Shown here piece after piece: positions 34,439 to 43,480 of a stretch of DNA of 64,000 nucleotides. This DNA is from Candidatus Eiseniibacteriota bacterium (GTDB lineage: Bacteria > Eisenbacteria > RBG-16-71-46 > CAIMUX01). The translations under genes were made by a program, and so were the position numbers. The stretch lies in the NCBI GenBank assembly GCA_903844735.1, contig CAIMUX010000103.1, positions 124,001-188,000 on the forward strand, given 5' to 3'. Position 1 is the first letter of the stretch, and each line of letters opens with the position of its first letter. The notes beneath the pieces are model-generated. The model saw only the letters and a list, made by a program, of their open reading frames with translations. It made no database searches and was not told where the DNA came from.

Positions 34439-34886
34439 CGGGGCGCTCGATCGCCGCAGGAAAGGCTGCCGCCCCGCGCACCCGGCGCATTCCGCGGATG
34501 CCGGCGACGACCCTGAAGAACCGACCCTCCGATAGATACCCCGCTCCCGCGACCAGAGCCCCGCGTCAACCAGCTCCCGGCGCAGGGTACAGAAATCGGG
34601 GTGTATCGCCTTCAGGAGCTCATTCAGCCGTGCCTCCGGGACTTCGCCGCGAAGGTCGAGACGGCGGAACACCTCCTCCGGCACGAGATTCTTGTCCCCT
34701 CGGCGCGCGGGCCCCAGGCGAAGGGAAGCTCCCAGCGTTCGCTTTCCACGCTAACCGCGCCTCGGCTGTCCCGTCTGCCGGAATCGGGAGGTAGAGGGTG
34801 CTCCGGCGCCCGTTCCCTGAGGCCCTTCGCAGCCGGACGTCGGCGTGTTTACGCGTCCTCCCGTCCATGGTCTCCTCACCGCAGAG
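34439..34886. other. Intergenic region with a DUF2087-like remnant
   Basis: The only protein-like content is the minus-strand remnant at 34526-34740. The other open frames here have no recognisable features. Confidence 0.5.
34526..34740 (-). pseudogene. Remnant of a DUF2087-domain (regulator-type) gene
   Basis: In one minus-strand frame the residues GDKNLVPEEVFRRLDLRGEV and EARLNELLKAIHPDFCTLRR, then ELVDAGLWSRERGIYRR, match the C-terminal core of DUF2087, a helix-turn-helix-like domain often fused to small regulators. A TAG lies just upstream. After YRR there is no stop: the frame runs on into the antisense of the decarboxylase gene until 33881. This suggests a decayed fragment rather than a working gene; a short gene from the GTG at 34684 is the alternative. 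Confidence 0.5.
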
Positions 34887-35561
34887 TCACAGCTCCCCTT
34901 CGCCCTGGCGAAGACCGCAGGCGAGATACGCGGCAAGTACGACCAGCACCATGGGCGCTTCCTGAACGATCTCCACGCGGCGGAGCGGGTCGATCCAGCC
35001 GCCGTGGATGCGCAAGACCTCCACCCCGTCTTCTACCGCGAGGAGGAAGGAATGGCGATAGAGCCCGGTGCGGAAGAACCGCAGCGTTGTGTCCCCAAAC
35101 AGGACACGGAAGTTCCCCCGGAAGAATTCCCTTAGCAGCGGCGGCGACTCGGCGGCGGCGATCGCCTCGGCGCCGTCGTGCAGAAGGTAGGCGTTCCCGA
35201 GAAAGCCGATCCGGTCCACGGTCCACTCGCTCCCGTCGGCCCCGAGCCATTCGCCACCCCCGTTGAAGCGGCGCGAAAGAATGCCGAGGAAACCGGCCGG
35301 GGTAAGAAACCGGAACTCCGTGCGCACAAACCCGCGCGAGCGCACCTCGATCTCCGTGCCGGGGCGCAGAACCGGCCCCGCGAGGCGATGCGCCGCCCCG
35401 TCCGTTCCGGTGGACCACGGGAGCGCATTGCATTCCGGGCAGACGAGCGTGAATCGTCGCGAGTCATACCCGCAGTCTCGACAGGGCCAACGACGAAAGC
35501 GAATGGTCATGACTTCGCGGTGCAATCCGGGTGGCAAGGAAGGGCCCACTGCCGCATCCAT
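34887..35561 (-). CDS. Zinc-ribbon membrane-anchored hypothetical protein
   Basis: 224 residues. The ATG at 35561 overlaps the stop of the upstream TPR gene (TGATG), supporting translational coupling; an internal ATG at 35510 (MTIRFRRW) is the alternative. An N-terminal zinc ribbon is visible: C-R-D-C then C-P-E-C (WPCRDCGYDSRRFTLVCPEC). A beta-rich middle (GTEIEVRSRGF, LFGDTTLRFFRTGLYRHSF) recalls the tubby/LURP-like barrel. One C-terminal membrane helix follows (VLVVLAAYLACGL). Function not recognised; it probably works with the TPR protein. Confidence 0.65.
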   Translation of the reverse strand: MDAAVGPSLPPGLHREVMTIRFRRWPCRDCGYDSRRFTLVCPECNALPWSTGTDGAAHRLAGPVLRPGTEIEVRSRGFVRTEFRFLTPAGFLGILSRRFNGGGEWLGADGSEWTVDRIGFLGNAYLLHDGAEAIAAAESPPLLREFFRGNFRVLFGDTTLRFFRTGLYRHSFLLAVEDGVEVLRIHGGWIDPLRRVEIVQEAPMVLVVLAAYLACGLRQGEGEL

Positions 35562-36838
35562 CAGTTCTGCCCGTCGAGTATTGCGCGCAGTTGTCGGCCC
35601 CAGTCGGGACTCACCTTGAGCAGGTCCTGGTAGACTTTTTCGGCCTCGTCCTTCCGTCCAGCGCCGTTGAGCACCGCGCCCAGGTTCGTGTAGGCCAACC
35701 CTTGGGCGTAGCGCGGATCGAGCTCGATCGACTTGCGGAATGCCGCGGCAGCCTCGTCGACGCGCTGCATGACGTAGTAGGCGCCGCCGAGATTGCAGTA
35801 GGTATCGGCGGCGTTCGGCTTGGTCTCCAAGGCCTTCATGTACATCTTAACAGCGCCGGCGTAGTCCTTGGCCTGATGGAGGGTCGCGCCGGCCATGTGC
35901 CAGGCCAGGTAGTAGGAGGGATCCTTGGTGCCGGCGATCTGGAACTCCTCCGAGGCCTGGGTGAACTGCTCCTGGCCGAACAAGATGCGCCCGGTCCAGA
36001 AGTGCGCCTCCGGCAGCGACGCATCCTGATCGAGGGCCAGACTCAGGAAGTGGCGAGCGTCGTCGGGTCTATTGATCTGAGCGAGGACCACGCCGCGGAA
36101 AAGAAGCCCGGTGGCGGTGCTGCGGTCCTGGAACCCCGGCTGGGTCACTTCGGCGAGACTGCTCACCGGCTGGAGTTCGGGTGGGGAGGTCGTGAGTACC
36201 TGCACCGAGCCGCTCGGCACGATGTACCCGAGCTTGTAGACCCCCTCGGAGAGATCACATGCCACGCCCAGGAAACGGCCGGTGCTATCCACCGCGGGGG
36301 CGGCGCCGGTGATCCCGATGTCTGTCGGGCACAGGTCCGGAGCGCCCCGGAGCATGAAGTTCTGGTAGATCCGGGCCGAGAGCGAGTCGGGTCCGGTTCC
36401 GGGGCCGTTCAGGAGGAAGACCCGGCTGTGGGCCATGTAGCTCGTGTTGGCGGGAAAGACGACGGCCGCGGGTGGCCCTTCGGGGAGCTGGAGCAGGCTG
36501 AGTCCGATGAGACCGTTGGCACTGACCGCATTCGCCGACTCCCAGGTGTTCCCGTCGCGGGCGGTGATTCGGACTTTGGAGGCGCCGCCGAGGGCCGAGG
36601 TTTGGACGACCACCCCTTGCTGAAGCAAGGTCCCGTTGACCGTGCGCAGGGTCTTGCCCGCGGAGTCGAGGACGTCCACCCGCGCGGCCCAGGCCAGAGC
36701 CGCCTTGAGCCCCGGATTGGGCCGGGCCGCGCCTTGGAGAGCCTCTTCGCCCCGGGCCATCGTTCCGCCGATCGTGCCCAGAAGAATCCCCGCCGCCAGG
36801 ACGGCGGCGAACCGCTTCCCGAACCCAGTCCGTTTCAT
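35561..36838 (-). CDS. Secreted protein with degenerate trypsin-like domain and TPR repeats
   Basis: 425 residues; ATG 36838 with GGGAGG upstream. Signal peptide ends near TMARG. Residues ~35-220 follow the layout of a two-barrel trypsin-like (S1C) domain, but the triad positions are lost: TSALGGA where a His is expected, NGLIGLSLL for the Asp segment, and TGAAPAVDSTG in place of GxSGxP. C-terminal TPR units (~245-420) include AHFWTGRILFGQEQFTQASE, YLAWHMAGATLHQAKDYAGA and TYCNLGGAYYVMQRVDEAAA. It likely acts as a periplasmic scaffold. It is coupled to the downstream zinc-ribbon gene. Confidence 0.75.
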   Translation of the reverse strand: MKRTGFGKRFAAVLAAGILLGTIGGTMARGEEALQGAARPNPGLKAALAWAARVDVLDSAGKTLRTVNGTLLQQGVVVQTSALGGASKVRITARDGNTWESANAVSANGLIGLSLLQLPEGPPAAVVFPANTSYMAHSRVFLLNGPGTGPDSLSARIYQNFMLRGAPDLCPTDIGITGAAPAVDSTGRFLGVACDLSEGVYKLGYIVPSGSVQVLTTSPPELQPVSSLAEVTQPGFQDRSTATGLLFRGVVLAQINRPDDARHFLSLALDQDASLPEAHFWTGRILFGQEQFTQASEEFQIAGTKDPSYYLAWHMAGATLHQAKDYAGAVKMYMKALETKPNAADTYCNLGGAYYVMQRVDEAAAAFRKSIELDPRYAQGLAYTNLGAVLNGAGRKDEAEKVYQDLLKVSPDWGRQLRAILDGQN

Positions 36839-37259
36839 CGTAACCTCCCGTGGATGTCGTCCGAGGGCGTCACCCCAGCGGCTCGCTTCGGTTCCCCGGA
36901 ACCGTAGCATCCTGCGGGGCGGTCGGCAACCAGCAGCGGAGGCCGGAGGGATCGGAACCGGGAGCCCGGGGTGCATTTGCGGTGGCGGGAGGTCCCAGGC
37001 GGGTCGATACTGTCCGGGTGGCCAACGCAGCAGGGTGTTCGGGGGCTCCGCCGTGCCGTGCCGAGTTCTCAGGTGCCCTGCCAAAGGTGCGATCAGGGAA
37101 TGGACGCCGGCTGGGACCGCCCGCGACCGGATGGCCACGAATGGTGGTCGGGGAATTCAGGCATAGCCCTGACCTGGTATGACAATGGTCGGGGTTACGC
37201 CAACCGGTTGGTTGAGCTGATCCACCGGCTGGACGCCCTCACATCGGGGAGGTGAGACC
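36839..37259. other. Intergenic region with a GAPDH C-terminal remnant
   Basis: No complete gene. The last ~90 bases encode a GAPDH-like C-terminus just before gap. The bases before that show no recognisable features. Confidence 0.5.
37166..37255 (+). pseudogene. Remnant of a second GAPDH gene (C-terminus only)
   Basis: The frame reads LTWYDNGRGYANRLVELI and stops at 37255. The intact gap downstream ends LTWYDNEWGYSCRVVDLI. The remnant stops five bases before the gap start codon, and gap's GGGGAGG ribosome binding site lies in its last codons. No other GAPDH segment is visible upstream, so most of the duplicate is gone. Confidence 0.75.
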
Positions 37260-38261
37260 ATGGCAGTGCGCATCGCGATCAACGGGTTTGGACGCATCGG
37301 ACGCGCCGTCTTCCGCATCCTGGCCGACCGGCCGGACGTCGACATTGTAGCTATCAATGACATTGCCGAGGCCCGTGCCCTGGCCCATCTGCTGAAATAC
37401 GACACGGTGATGCGCCGATTCAAAGGCGACATCCATGTCGAGGGCAAGACCCTCCTGGCCGGCCGGCACAAAGCGCAGATGCTGGCGGTGGCCGATCCGG
37501 CCCAGCTCCCCTGGAAGGATCTCAAGGTCGACATCGTGGTCGAGTCGACCGGTCGCTTCACCAAGCGTGCGGCGCTGGAGCCCCAGCTTGCCGCCGGCGC
37601 CAAGCGGATCATCCTCACAGTTCCGGCCAAAGACGAGATCGACAATACCATCGTGGTCGGGGTCAACGACCACACGCTTACCGCCGACCACCGGATCGTC
37701 AGCAATGCTTCCTGCACCACCAACTGTCTGGCCCCCATCGCCAAGATCCTCCACGGGAAGTTCGGGATCGTGAAGGGGATGATGACGACGATCCACGCCT
37801 ACACCAACGATCAGCGCCTGGCCGACGTCCCGCACACCGATTTCCGGCGGGCGCGCGCCGCGGCCGAGAACATCATCCCGACCACCACCGGTGCTGCCCG
37901 GGCCGTGGGCCAGGTCCTGCCGGAGTTGAAGGGAAAGCTGGACGGTCTCGCCATCCGCGTGCCGGTGCCCGACGGATCGCTCGTCGACTTGGTGACGCTG
38001 ATGGAGAAGGACGTCACTGTCGAGGCGGTCAACGCCGCGATCCGGGAAGCCGCCGCCGGTCCGATGAAGTCGATCATCGAGTATACGGACGAGCCGATCG
38101 TCTCGTCCGACGTCATCGGGAACACTCACTCCGCGGTGTTCGACTCGCTGGGGACTCAGGTGGTCGGCGGAAACATCCTCAAGACTCTGACCTGGTATGA
38201 CAACGAGTGGGGCTATTCCTGCCGGGTGGTCGATCTGATCGATCTGATGGCCAAGTTGTAG
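37260..38261 (+). CDS. gap: Glyceraldehyde-3-phosphate dehydrogenase, type I
   Basis: 333 residues; ATG after CGGGGAGG. NAD-binding INGFGRIGRAVFR (8-20), catalytic C152 in SNASCTTNCLAP, H179 in TTIHAYTNDQ, phosphate-site TTTGAARAVGQVLPELKGKLDG, and the C-terminal TWYDNEWGYSCRVV. Glycolysis and gluconeogenesis in the cytosol. It stands alone; pgk is not next to it. A C-terminal GAPDH remnant lies immediately upstream. Confidence 0.97.
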   Translation: MAVRIAINGFGRIGRAVFRILADRPDVDIVAINDIAEARALAHLLKYDTVMRRFKGDIHVEGKTLLAGRHKAQMLAVADPAQLPWKDLKVDIVVESTGRFTKRAALEPQLAAGAKRIILTVPAKDEIDNTIVVGVNDHTLTADHRIVSNASCTTNCLAPIAKILHGKFGIVKGMMTTIHAYTNDQRLADVPHTDFRRARAAAENIIPTTTGAARAVGQVLPELKGKLDGLAIRVPVPDGSLVDLVTLMEKDVTVEAVNAAIREAAAGPMKSIIEYTDEPIVSSDVIGNTHSAVFDSLGTQVVGGNILKTLTWYDNEWGYSCRVVDLIDLMAKL

Positions 38262-38490
38262 CCGGCTGCCGGAAATCGGAAGCCTGTATCCGCGCGGCCG
38301 AGATCGGCGGAGTCGACTCTTTCACAGCCGGCTAGGCTCGCGGCGCGAGACGGGATCGAGGCACCGGGCCGTTCCGTCAGGGGGCGGTCCGGTCTGCGAA
38401 TGGCGGGATTCCCCCGGCGAATCGGACTGCTTCAACCATCTACCGGACGACGGGTCGGCGTGTAGGCGTACGGGCCACCCGTCGAAATCC

Positions 38491-41424
38491 CTACCGATAC
38501 GCGAAAACGACCGCATAGATAATGAGCCCGACCATGAGCAACCCGATGCAGAGCGCCGTCATCCCGAAGATCCGCCAGTTGCGCACGGACTTGGGATTCG
38601 GCGGATCGACCATGTGAGCCTCAAGCGTCCCCGCCGCCACCATCTCGGCGTACTCGCGCGGCCGGTCGATCTTGAACTCCTCCAGTGGTAGGCGGCCGGT
38701 GAAGATGACCGTGTCCATGGGGAACTTCTCCGGGCGGAAGTGCGTGTTGAAGAAGTGGATGGTGAAGATGAAACCGACCGCGAGCAGCGCCTCGTCGCTG
38801 TGGATGATGGTGGCCACGTTGAGCAGTGAGCCCGGCAGGAAGCGGGTGAAGAACTCCGGCATCCAGAGCATGAGTCCGGTCGCGCCGATCATCGCCACGC
38901 CCCAGAAGACGGCGAAGTAGTCGAACTTCTCCCAGTACGTCCAGCGGCCGTAGTCGGGGCGCGGACCCTTGCCCAGGAACCACTTGATCGACCCGATGAC
39001 CTCCTTCAGGTCGGTGATGTTCGGCAGCATGCTGTTGGCGCCGAGAATCAGCTTCTTCAGACCGCCTGCTTCCACGCGCTTGCGTCGCAAGAGATCCCAG
39101 ATGTGCAGGCCGAAGTACGAAAAGGTGATGACCGCGCAGACCCGGTGAACGATGCCGGCCGTCTCGAAGCCGCCGAAAGCGCGGGCCAGAACGTGCGCCC
39201 AGCCGGCGTAGGAGAACTTCAGCGTCATCCCCGTGATGGCCAGCCCTAGAAAGCTCACGATCACCATCAGGTGGAGCTTGCTGTGAAACGGTGTGAACCG
39301 GCGAATCCATTTCTGGCCGGGGTGCTGTGCGTCGGCCTGCTGAAGCCGGCGACGATACTGCAGCGAGCGCGGGAGCCAGGCTAGGGTGTGCAGGCCCGCC
39401 ATCGTGAATGTCATCACCAGAAGTCCCGTCATCGCCCAGAAGGTGTAGAAGAGGAACGGATACTTCGCTTTGTCGTGGTGGGTGGCGTGGGTCAGGTACC
39501 CCGCGAAGCGGCGATTCGAGCCGGGGTGGCACTGCGCGCAGGTCTTGACGATATTCTTGCGGCTCAAGTGGGACTTCGGATTCCAGGCCGGCAAGATGTC
39601 GTGCGCCCCGTGGCAGTCGTAGCACTTGGCGGTCTTGACGTAGCCCAGCTTGGAGACCTTGCCGTGATAGGTATCGAAGTACCTCGCGGTGATCTCCTCG
39701 TGGCACGTGCCGCACTGGGTCATGATGGTGAGCTTGAAGTCGCTCTGGTCGGTCCGCTTGATGTCGTGGGCGCTGTGGCAGTCGCTGCAGGTCGGCAGCT
39801 TCTTGTCGCTCTTGGACACGGCGGGGGAGTGGATGCTGTTCTCGTAGAGTTCGTAGATACCCCGGTGACACTGCGCGCAGGTGTTGGGAAGGTTCTTGCG
39901 GTTGACCGTCGAGGCGGGGTCCGCCGCCGGCAGCTCCCCGTGGGCCGTGTGGCAATTCGTGCAGGTCGCAGTGACGGTGAGCCCGCTTTCCAAGAGCCCC
40001 TTGCCGTGGATCGACTCATTGTAGCTCTCGACCATGCCGGCGTCGGCTCCGGTGTAGCGATTGGCGGCTTTCTGCCCCTTGCGGTGGCACTGTCCGCAAA
40101 GGGTGGGGATGTTGCGGGCGAAGGTGGCGGACTTGGTGTCCCCTTTGGCCAGGACGCCATGGGTGCCGTGGCAGTCCTTGCAGACCGGCGCGTCAGGGCT
40201 GCCGGTCGCCGCCAGCTTGCCGTGGGTGCTGGTTCGGTACTGCTCGACCTGCGCGGCATGGCAGACCGAGCAGTCCACCTTTGGTGCCACCGTCGTGCAG
40301 GGGCGTTCCAGCGAGGGAGAGCACTCCGCGTGACACTGGATGCAAGCCGTGCGGGCGTGGCGAGAATGCTCCAATTCGGTCGTGTCGACCTTGAGCTTGC
40401 TGCTCTCCACCCCGCGCGTCGACCTGAGATCGTCCCTGGAGTGGCAGCTCATGCAGTCGCGGTCCGCCATCCCCTGGGTGTAGAACGCCTTGCGGACTTT
40501 GTGGGGGCTGTGGCAGTCGACACACGCGGGAATCATGTGGGGTTGCTTCTCCCACATTTCGCCCCGGATTACCTTGCGGTGGACTCGCTCGATCTGGGCG
40601 TGGCACTTGGTGCACGTCTTGACGACTCCGTCCCGGGAGATCGAGGAGCGGGCGTCGGTGTGCGGCAACACGAAGTGCGCCGTGTGGCAACTGGTGCAGA
40701 CGGCCGTGACCACCAGACCCTTCTTGAAGAGCCCTTCGCCGTGGATGCTCTCGCTGTAGTTCTCAAGAATGCTGTCCTGCGGGATGGCGTGCGTGAGCTG
40801 GACGGGCGAGCCCTCATGGTGGCACTTTCCGCAGAGCAGAGGGATGTTCATCACGTTGGTCTGGGATGAGGGGTCGGCATTGCGCCGGACCGTGTGCGTC
40901 CCGTGGCAGGACTTGCAGGTGGGTGCCATCGGGTCGCCACGCTTGACCGCCTGGCCGTGGAGGCTTTCGTTGTAGTCGGACTGTACCTCGCTGTGGCAGC
41001 TTCCGCAGTCGACCGGCAGGAGCTTGTCAGGGTGGGGCAACTCCGCGCCCGCGAGATCGCTGTGGCAATCGGTGCAGGCGACCGAAGCGTGCGGGCCGGT
41101 GAGCAGCCCGTTGCCATCGACCTTGGGTGGCACGCCCGCCTCCCGCGAGCCGCCGGGGATGCCCAGTTCGTGGCACGCGAGACAATCCTCGGAGCCGGGC
41201 GGCAGCGCGGCGGGGGCCTTGGTGTCCGCCGAGGCTCCCGGATAGGCCGCCAGCGACAGAAGGACAACGCCGCCCAAGACCACGGCTCCGCGCAAGACCA
41301 CGGCTCCGCGCAAGGCCACGGCTCCGCCCCAAATGGACCGCCGAAACCTACACAACCGTGAGATGCCGCTTCCCGGTCTCGGTGGCCGCATCTTCCATCC
41401 CATCTTTCCCGGGCCAGGGGTCAT
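38491..41424 (-). CDS. 19-heme c-type cytochrome fused to a cytochrome b membrane domain (CbcL-like architecture)
   Basis: 977 residues; ATG 41424 one base after the upstream stop, with GGAGG before it. The signal peptide is built from an 18-bp tandem repeat (VALRGAVVLRGAVVL). Nineteen CXXCH motifs lie between residues 81 and 633; residues ~138-278 and ~384-523 are an internal duplication (CGKCH/CTSCH/CTKCH against CGQCH/CTNCH/CAQCH with shared SIHGxGL). From ~655 on there are about five membrane helices with paired His (FHSKLHLMVIVSFLGLAITG, TFSYFGLHIWD, AVFWGVAMIGATGLMLW, TIIHSDEALLAVGFIFTIHFF), as in formate-dehydrogenase-gamma/HydC b cytochromes. Expected role: menaquinol oxidation at the inner membrane passing electrons to periplasmic hemes. 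Confidence 0.9.
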   Translation of the reverse strand: MTPGPGKMGWKMRPPRPGSGISRLCRFRRSIWGGAVALRGAVVLRGAVVLGGVVLLSLAAYPGASADTKAPAALPPGSEDCLACHELGIPGGSREAGVPPKVDGNGLLTGPHASVACTDCHSDLAGAELPHPDKLLPVDCGSCHSEVQSDYNESLHGQAVKRGDPMAPTCKSCHGTHTVRRNADPSSQTNVMNIPLLCGKCHHEGSPVQLTHAIPQDSILENYSESIHGEGLFKKGLVVTAVCTSCHTAHFVLPHTDARSSISRDGVVKTCTKCHAQIERVHRKVIRGEMWEKQPHMIPACVDCHSPHKVRKAFYTQGMADRDCMSCHSRDDLRSTRGVESSKLKVDTTELEHSRHARTACIQCHAECSPSLERPCTTVAPKVDCSVCHAAQVEQYRTSTHGKLAATGSPDAPVCKDCHGTHGVLAKGDTKSATFARNIPTLCGQCHRKGQKAANRYTGADAGMVESYNESIHGKGLLESGLTVTATCTNCHTAHGELPAADPASTVNRKNLPNTCAQCHRGIYELYENSIHSPAVSKSDKKLPTCSDCHSAHDIKRTDQSDFKLTIMTQCGTCHEEITARYFDTYHGKVSKLGYVKTAKCYDCHGAHDILPAWNPKSHLSRKNIVKTCAQCHPGSNRRFAGYLTHATHHDKAKYPFLFYTFWAMTGLLVMTFTMAGLHTLAWLPRSLQYRRRLQQADAQHPGQKWIRRFTPFHSKLHLMVIVSFLGLAITGMTLKFSYAGWAHVLARAFGGFETAGIVHRVCAVITFSYFGLHIWDLLRRKRVEAGGLKKLILGANSMLPNITDLKEVIGSIKWFLGKGPRPDYGRWTYWEKFDYFAVFWGVAMIGATGLMLWMPEFFTRFLPGSLLNVATIIHSDEALLAVGFIFTIHFFNTHFRPEKFPMDTVIFTGRLPLEEFKIDRPREYAEMVAAGTLEAHMVDPPNPKSVRNWRIFGMTALCIGLLMVGLIIYAVVFAYR
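41273..41326. repeat. 18-bp tandem repeat in a signal-peptide coding region
   Basis: Three units of CGCAAGACCACGGCTCCG with one or two changes. On the minus strand it encodes the repeated LRGAVV block of the 19-heme cytochrome signal peptide. Confidence 0.9.
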
Positions 41425-41425
41425 C

Positions 41426-43480
41426 TCAGACCTCCGTCTCGTCGTCCTCGACCTTGCCGTGATGGTGCAGCGAGTGCTCGACCGTGGTCTTTCCGTCCAG
41501 GAACGTCAGGTTGACGGGATAGGACTCCGGGTGGATGAAGATGAAGAAGAAGTGCCACACCAAGATAGCGAGGAAGGCCAACCATGCCTCGTAGTAGTGG
41601 ATCACCTCGGCCACGGAGAAGGCCCAGGCCGGGAGGTGCCTGCCGGCGATGGTCGGGAACCAGAGGATGAGACCGGTGAGAATCATCACCGAGGTTCCCC
41701 ACAGCAGCGCAAGGTACTCGGCCTTCTCGGTATAGTCGAAGCGCGGGAAATACGGCCGGTCTTTCCGCAGGCGGAGGTGGTAGGCCATGTTGTGAAGGAA
41801 GTCCTGCACGTCGCTGATCCGGGGCATGAGGCTCACGAGGTCGCTCCTGCCGCGTTTGGTGAAGACCAGGTAGCAAGTGTGCACCAGTGCCACCCCGATC
41901 ATGATCACGGCCATGAGCCGATGGGTCAGACCGCGGAGATCTTCGTTGAGGCCCAGGCTTTCGGTCAACCGGACCCAGCCCGCGTCGGGGAACTTCAGGG
42001 CAAAACCGGTAAAGACCAGGACGAAGAAGGCGATGAGGTTCAGTTGGTGCTCCACCGCCTCAAGCCTGGTGAAGCGGCGGACCTTCTTGGCCTTCCGCTC
42101 ACGCCGGAACTTCTCGCCCACGTAGTACCACCAGATGAGGCCGTTATGGGCCGCCATGCCACCGATGATGGTGATGAGCAGCACCACATAGACGACCTTC
42201 ACCGCCTCCGCCGGGGGCTTGACCGACTTCGCCCCGCCCGTAGCACGCGCTGTACCCCCGTAGTATGTCGCGCCCGTCAGAGCCGGATGCACGTCGATGG
42301 AGGCGAAGCGGGTGCCGGCGTCGGGGTGGCACTTGCCGCAGGTCGCGACGAGGTTGGCCTTGTTCACGGTGGAGCGCGGGTCATTCGAGCGGAAGATGTT
42401 GTGTACGCCGTGGCAGGATGCGCAATTGGCCACCGAGAGATCCCCCCGGCGGCCGGCCAGCCCGTGGTAGGTCTGGCTGAAGGATGCGATACGCGCCGGG
42501 TCAAAGCCGCCGCGGCGGCCTGCGAGAACCGAGCCGTGGCAGGCCGGGCAGGTCGTCTTGGAGATGTTGGCCGGGTAGACGCTGGAGGTCGGGCTGTCCG
42601 GTCCTTCGATCTGGTGTTCTCCGTGGCAGTCGCTGCAGGTCGGGGCGCCGCTCTCGCCTCGCGCTGCCGCGATCCCGTGGATGCTCTCCGCGTAGATGTC
42701 GTAGATGTCGCCGTGGCATTTGGAGCAGGTCTTGGGCAGGTTCATCCGGTTGACCAGGCTCTTGGGATCCCCCGGAGGCAGCACTTCGTGCGCCGGGTGG
42801 CAGGTACCGCAGTTGGGCGCCGCCGCGTTCTTGTCCACCAGGAGTGCCTTGCCGTGCACGCTTTTCATGTACCCGGCCACCGGGGCGCGATTGCCGAAGG
42901 GCAGGGCCTGGGTGACCTTGGGATCCGCGTGGCATCGGGCGCACGTCTCCACCAGTTTGAACTGGGAGACCGGTGACTCCGGGTCCGAAGCAGGGCGGAT
43001 ATCGTGTTTGCCGTGACAGTCGTAGCAGTGGGGGGCGTGCGCCCGCTCGGCCGCGGCGGCCTTGCCGTGGGTGCTTCCGTCGTACAGCGCCTGAACATCG
43101 GCATGACAGCCGCCGCAGTTTACGGGCGCCGGCTTCTCGGCGTGCGGCACCTCGCTGATGTCCGCGTGACAGTCGGTGCAGGAGAGGCCCTGATGTACTG
43201 AGTTGCTGTAGACGGCGTCGTCGACCCAAAGGGCGGTCCTCGTGCTGTCCGGGTTCTCCCGCACCATCGACGTGTCGGCGTGGCAGCCGAGGCAGTCCTC
43301 GTTCGAGGTCGAGGCCCGGGCGGACGGCGCTGCGAGCAACAAGCAGCAAAGGCCGACCAACCTCGCCCAGCCGCAGGTGTTCCAGCGAGTGGCTCCACTT
43401 GCCGCCGCCACGTCTCGATTCGCGGCCCCGCTCCCCGCCGTCGCCGTCCCCCGCCCCGCATCCCGGGCCTTGCGCCGCAT
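41426..43480 (-). CDS. 11-heme c-type cytochrome fused to a cytochrome b membrane domain
   Basis: 684 residues; ATG 43480 overlaps the upstream stop (TGATG). Signal segment LVGLCCLLLAAPSARAS. Eleven CXXCH motifs: CLGCH, CTDCH, CGGCH, CYDCH, CARCH, CGTCH, CSKCH, CSDCH, CPACH, CASCH, CGKCH. The membrane half has about five helices with His pairs (AAHNGLIWWYYVG, EHQLNLIAFFVLVFTGFAL, THRLMAVIMIGVALVHTCYL, EVIHYYEAWLAFLAILVWHF). The layout is the same as in the 19-heme neighbour, which begins one base after it. It is a second quinol:cytochrome branch, perhaps tuned to a different redox potential; the tuning is inference. Confidence 0.9.
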   Translation of the reverse strand: MRRKARDAGRGTATAGSGAANRDVAAASGATRWNTCGWARLVGLCCLLLAAPSARASTSNEDCLGCHADTSMVRENPDSTRTALWVDDAVYSNSVHQGLSCTDCHADISEVPHAEKPAPVNCGGCHADVQALYDGSTHGKAAAAERAHAPHCYDCHGKHDIRPASDPESPVSQFKLVETCARCHADPKVTQALPFGNRAPVAGYMKSVHGKALLVDKNAAAPNCGTCHPAHEVLPPGDPKSLVNRMNLPKTCSKCHGDIYDIYAESIHGIAAARGESGAPTCSDCHGEHQIEGPDSPTSSVYPANISKTTCPACHGSVLAGRRGGFDPARIASFSQTYHGLAGRRGDLSVANCASCHGVHNIFRSNDPRSTVNKANLVATCGKCHPDAGTRFASIDVHPALTGATYYGGTARATGGAKSVKPPAEAVKVVYVVLLITIIGGMAAHNGLIWWYYVGEKFRRERKAKKVRRFTRLEAVEHQLNLIAFFVLVFTGFALKFPDAGWVRLTESLGLNEDLRGLTHRLMAVIMIGVALVHTCYLVFTKRGRSDLVSLMPRISDVQDFLHNMAYHLRLRKDRPYFPRFDYTEKAEYLALLWGTSVMILTGLILWFPTIAGRHLPAWAFSVAEVIHYYEAWLAFLAILVWHFFFIFIHPESYPVNLTFLDGKTTVEHSLHHHGKVEDDETEV

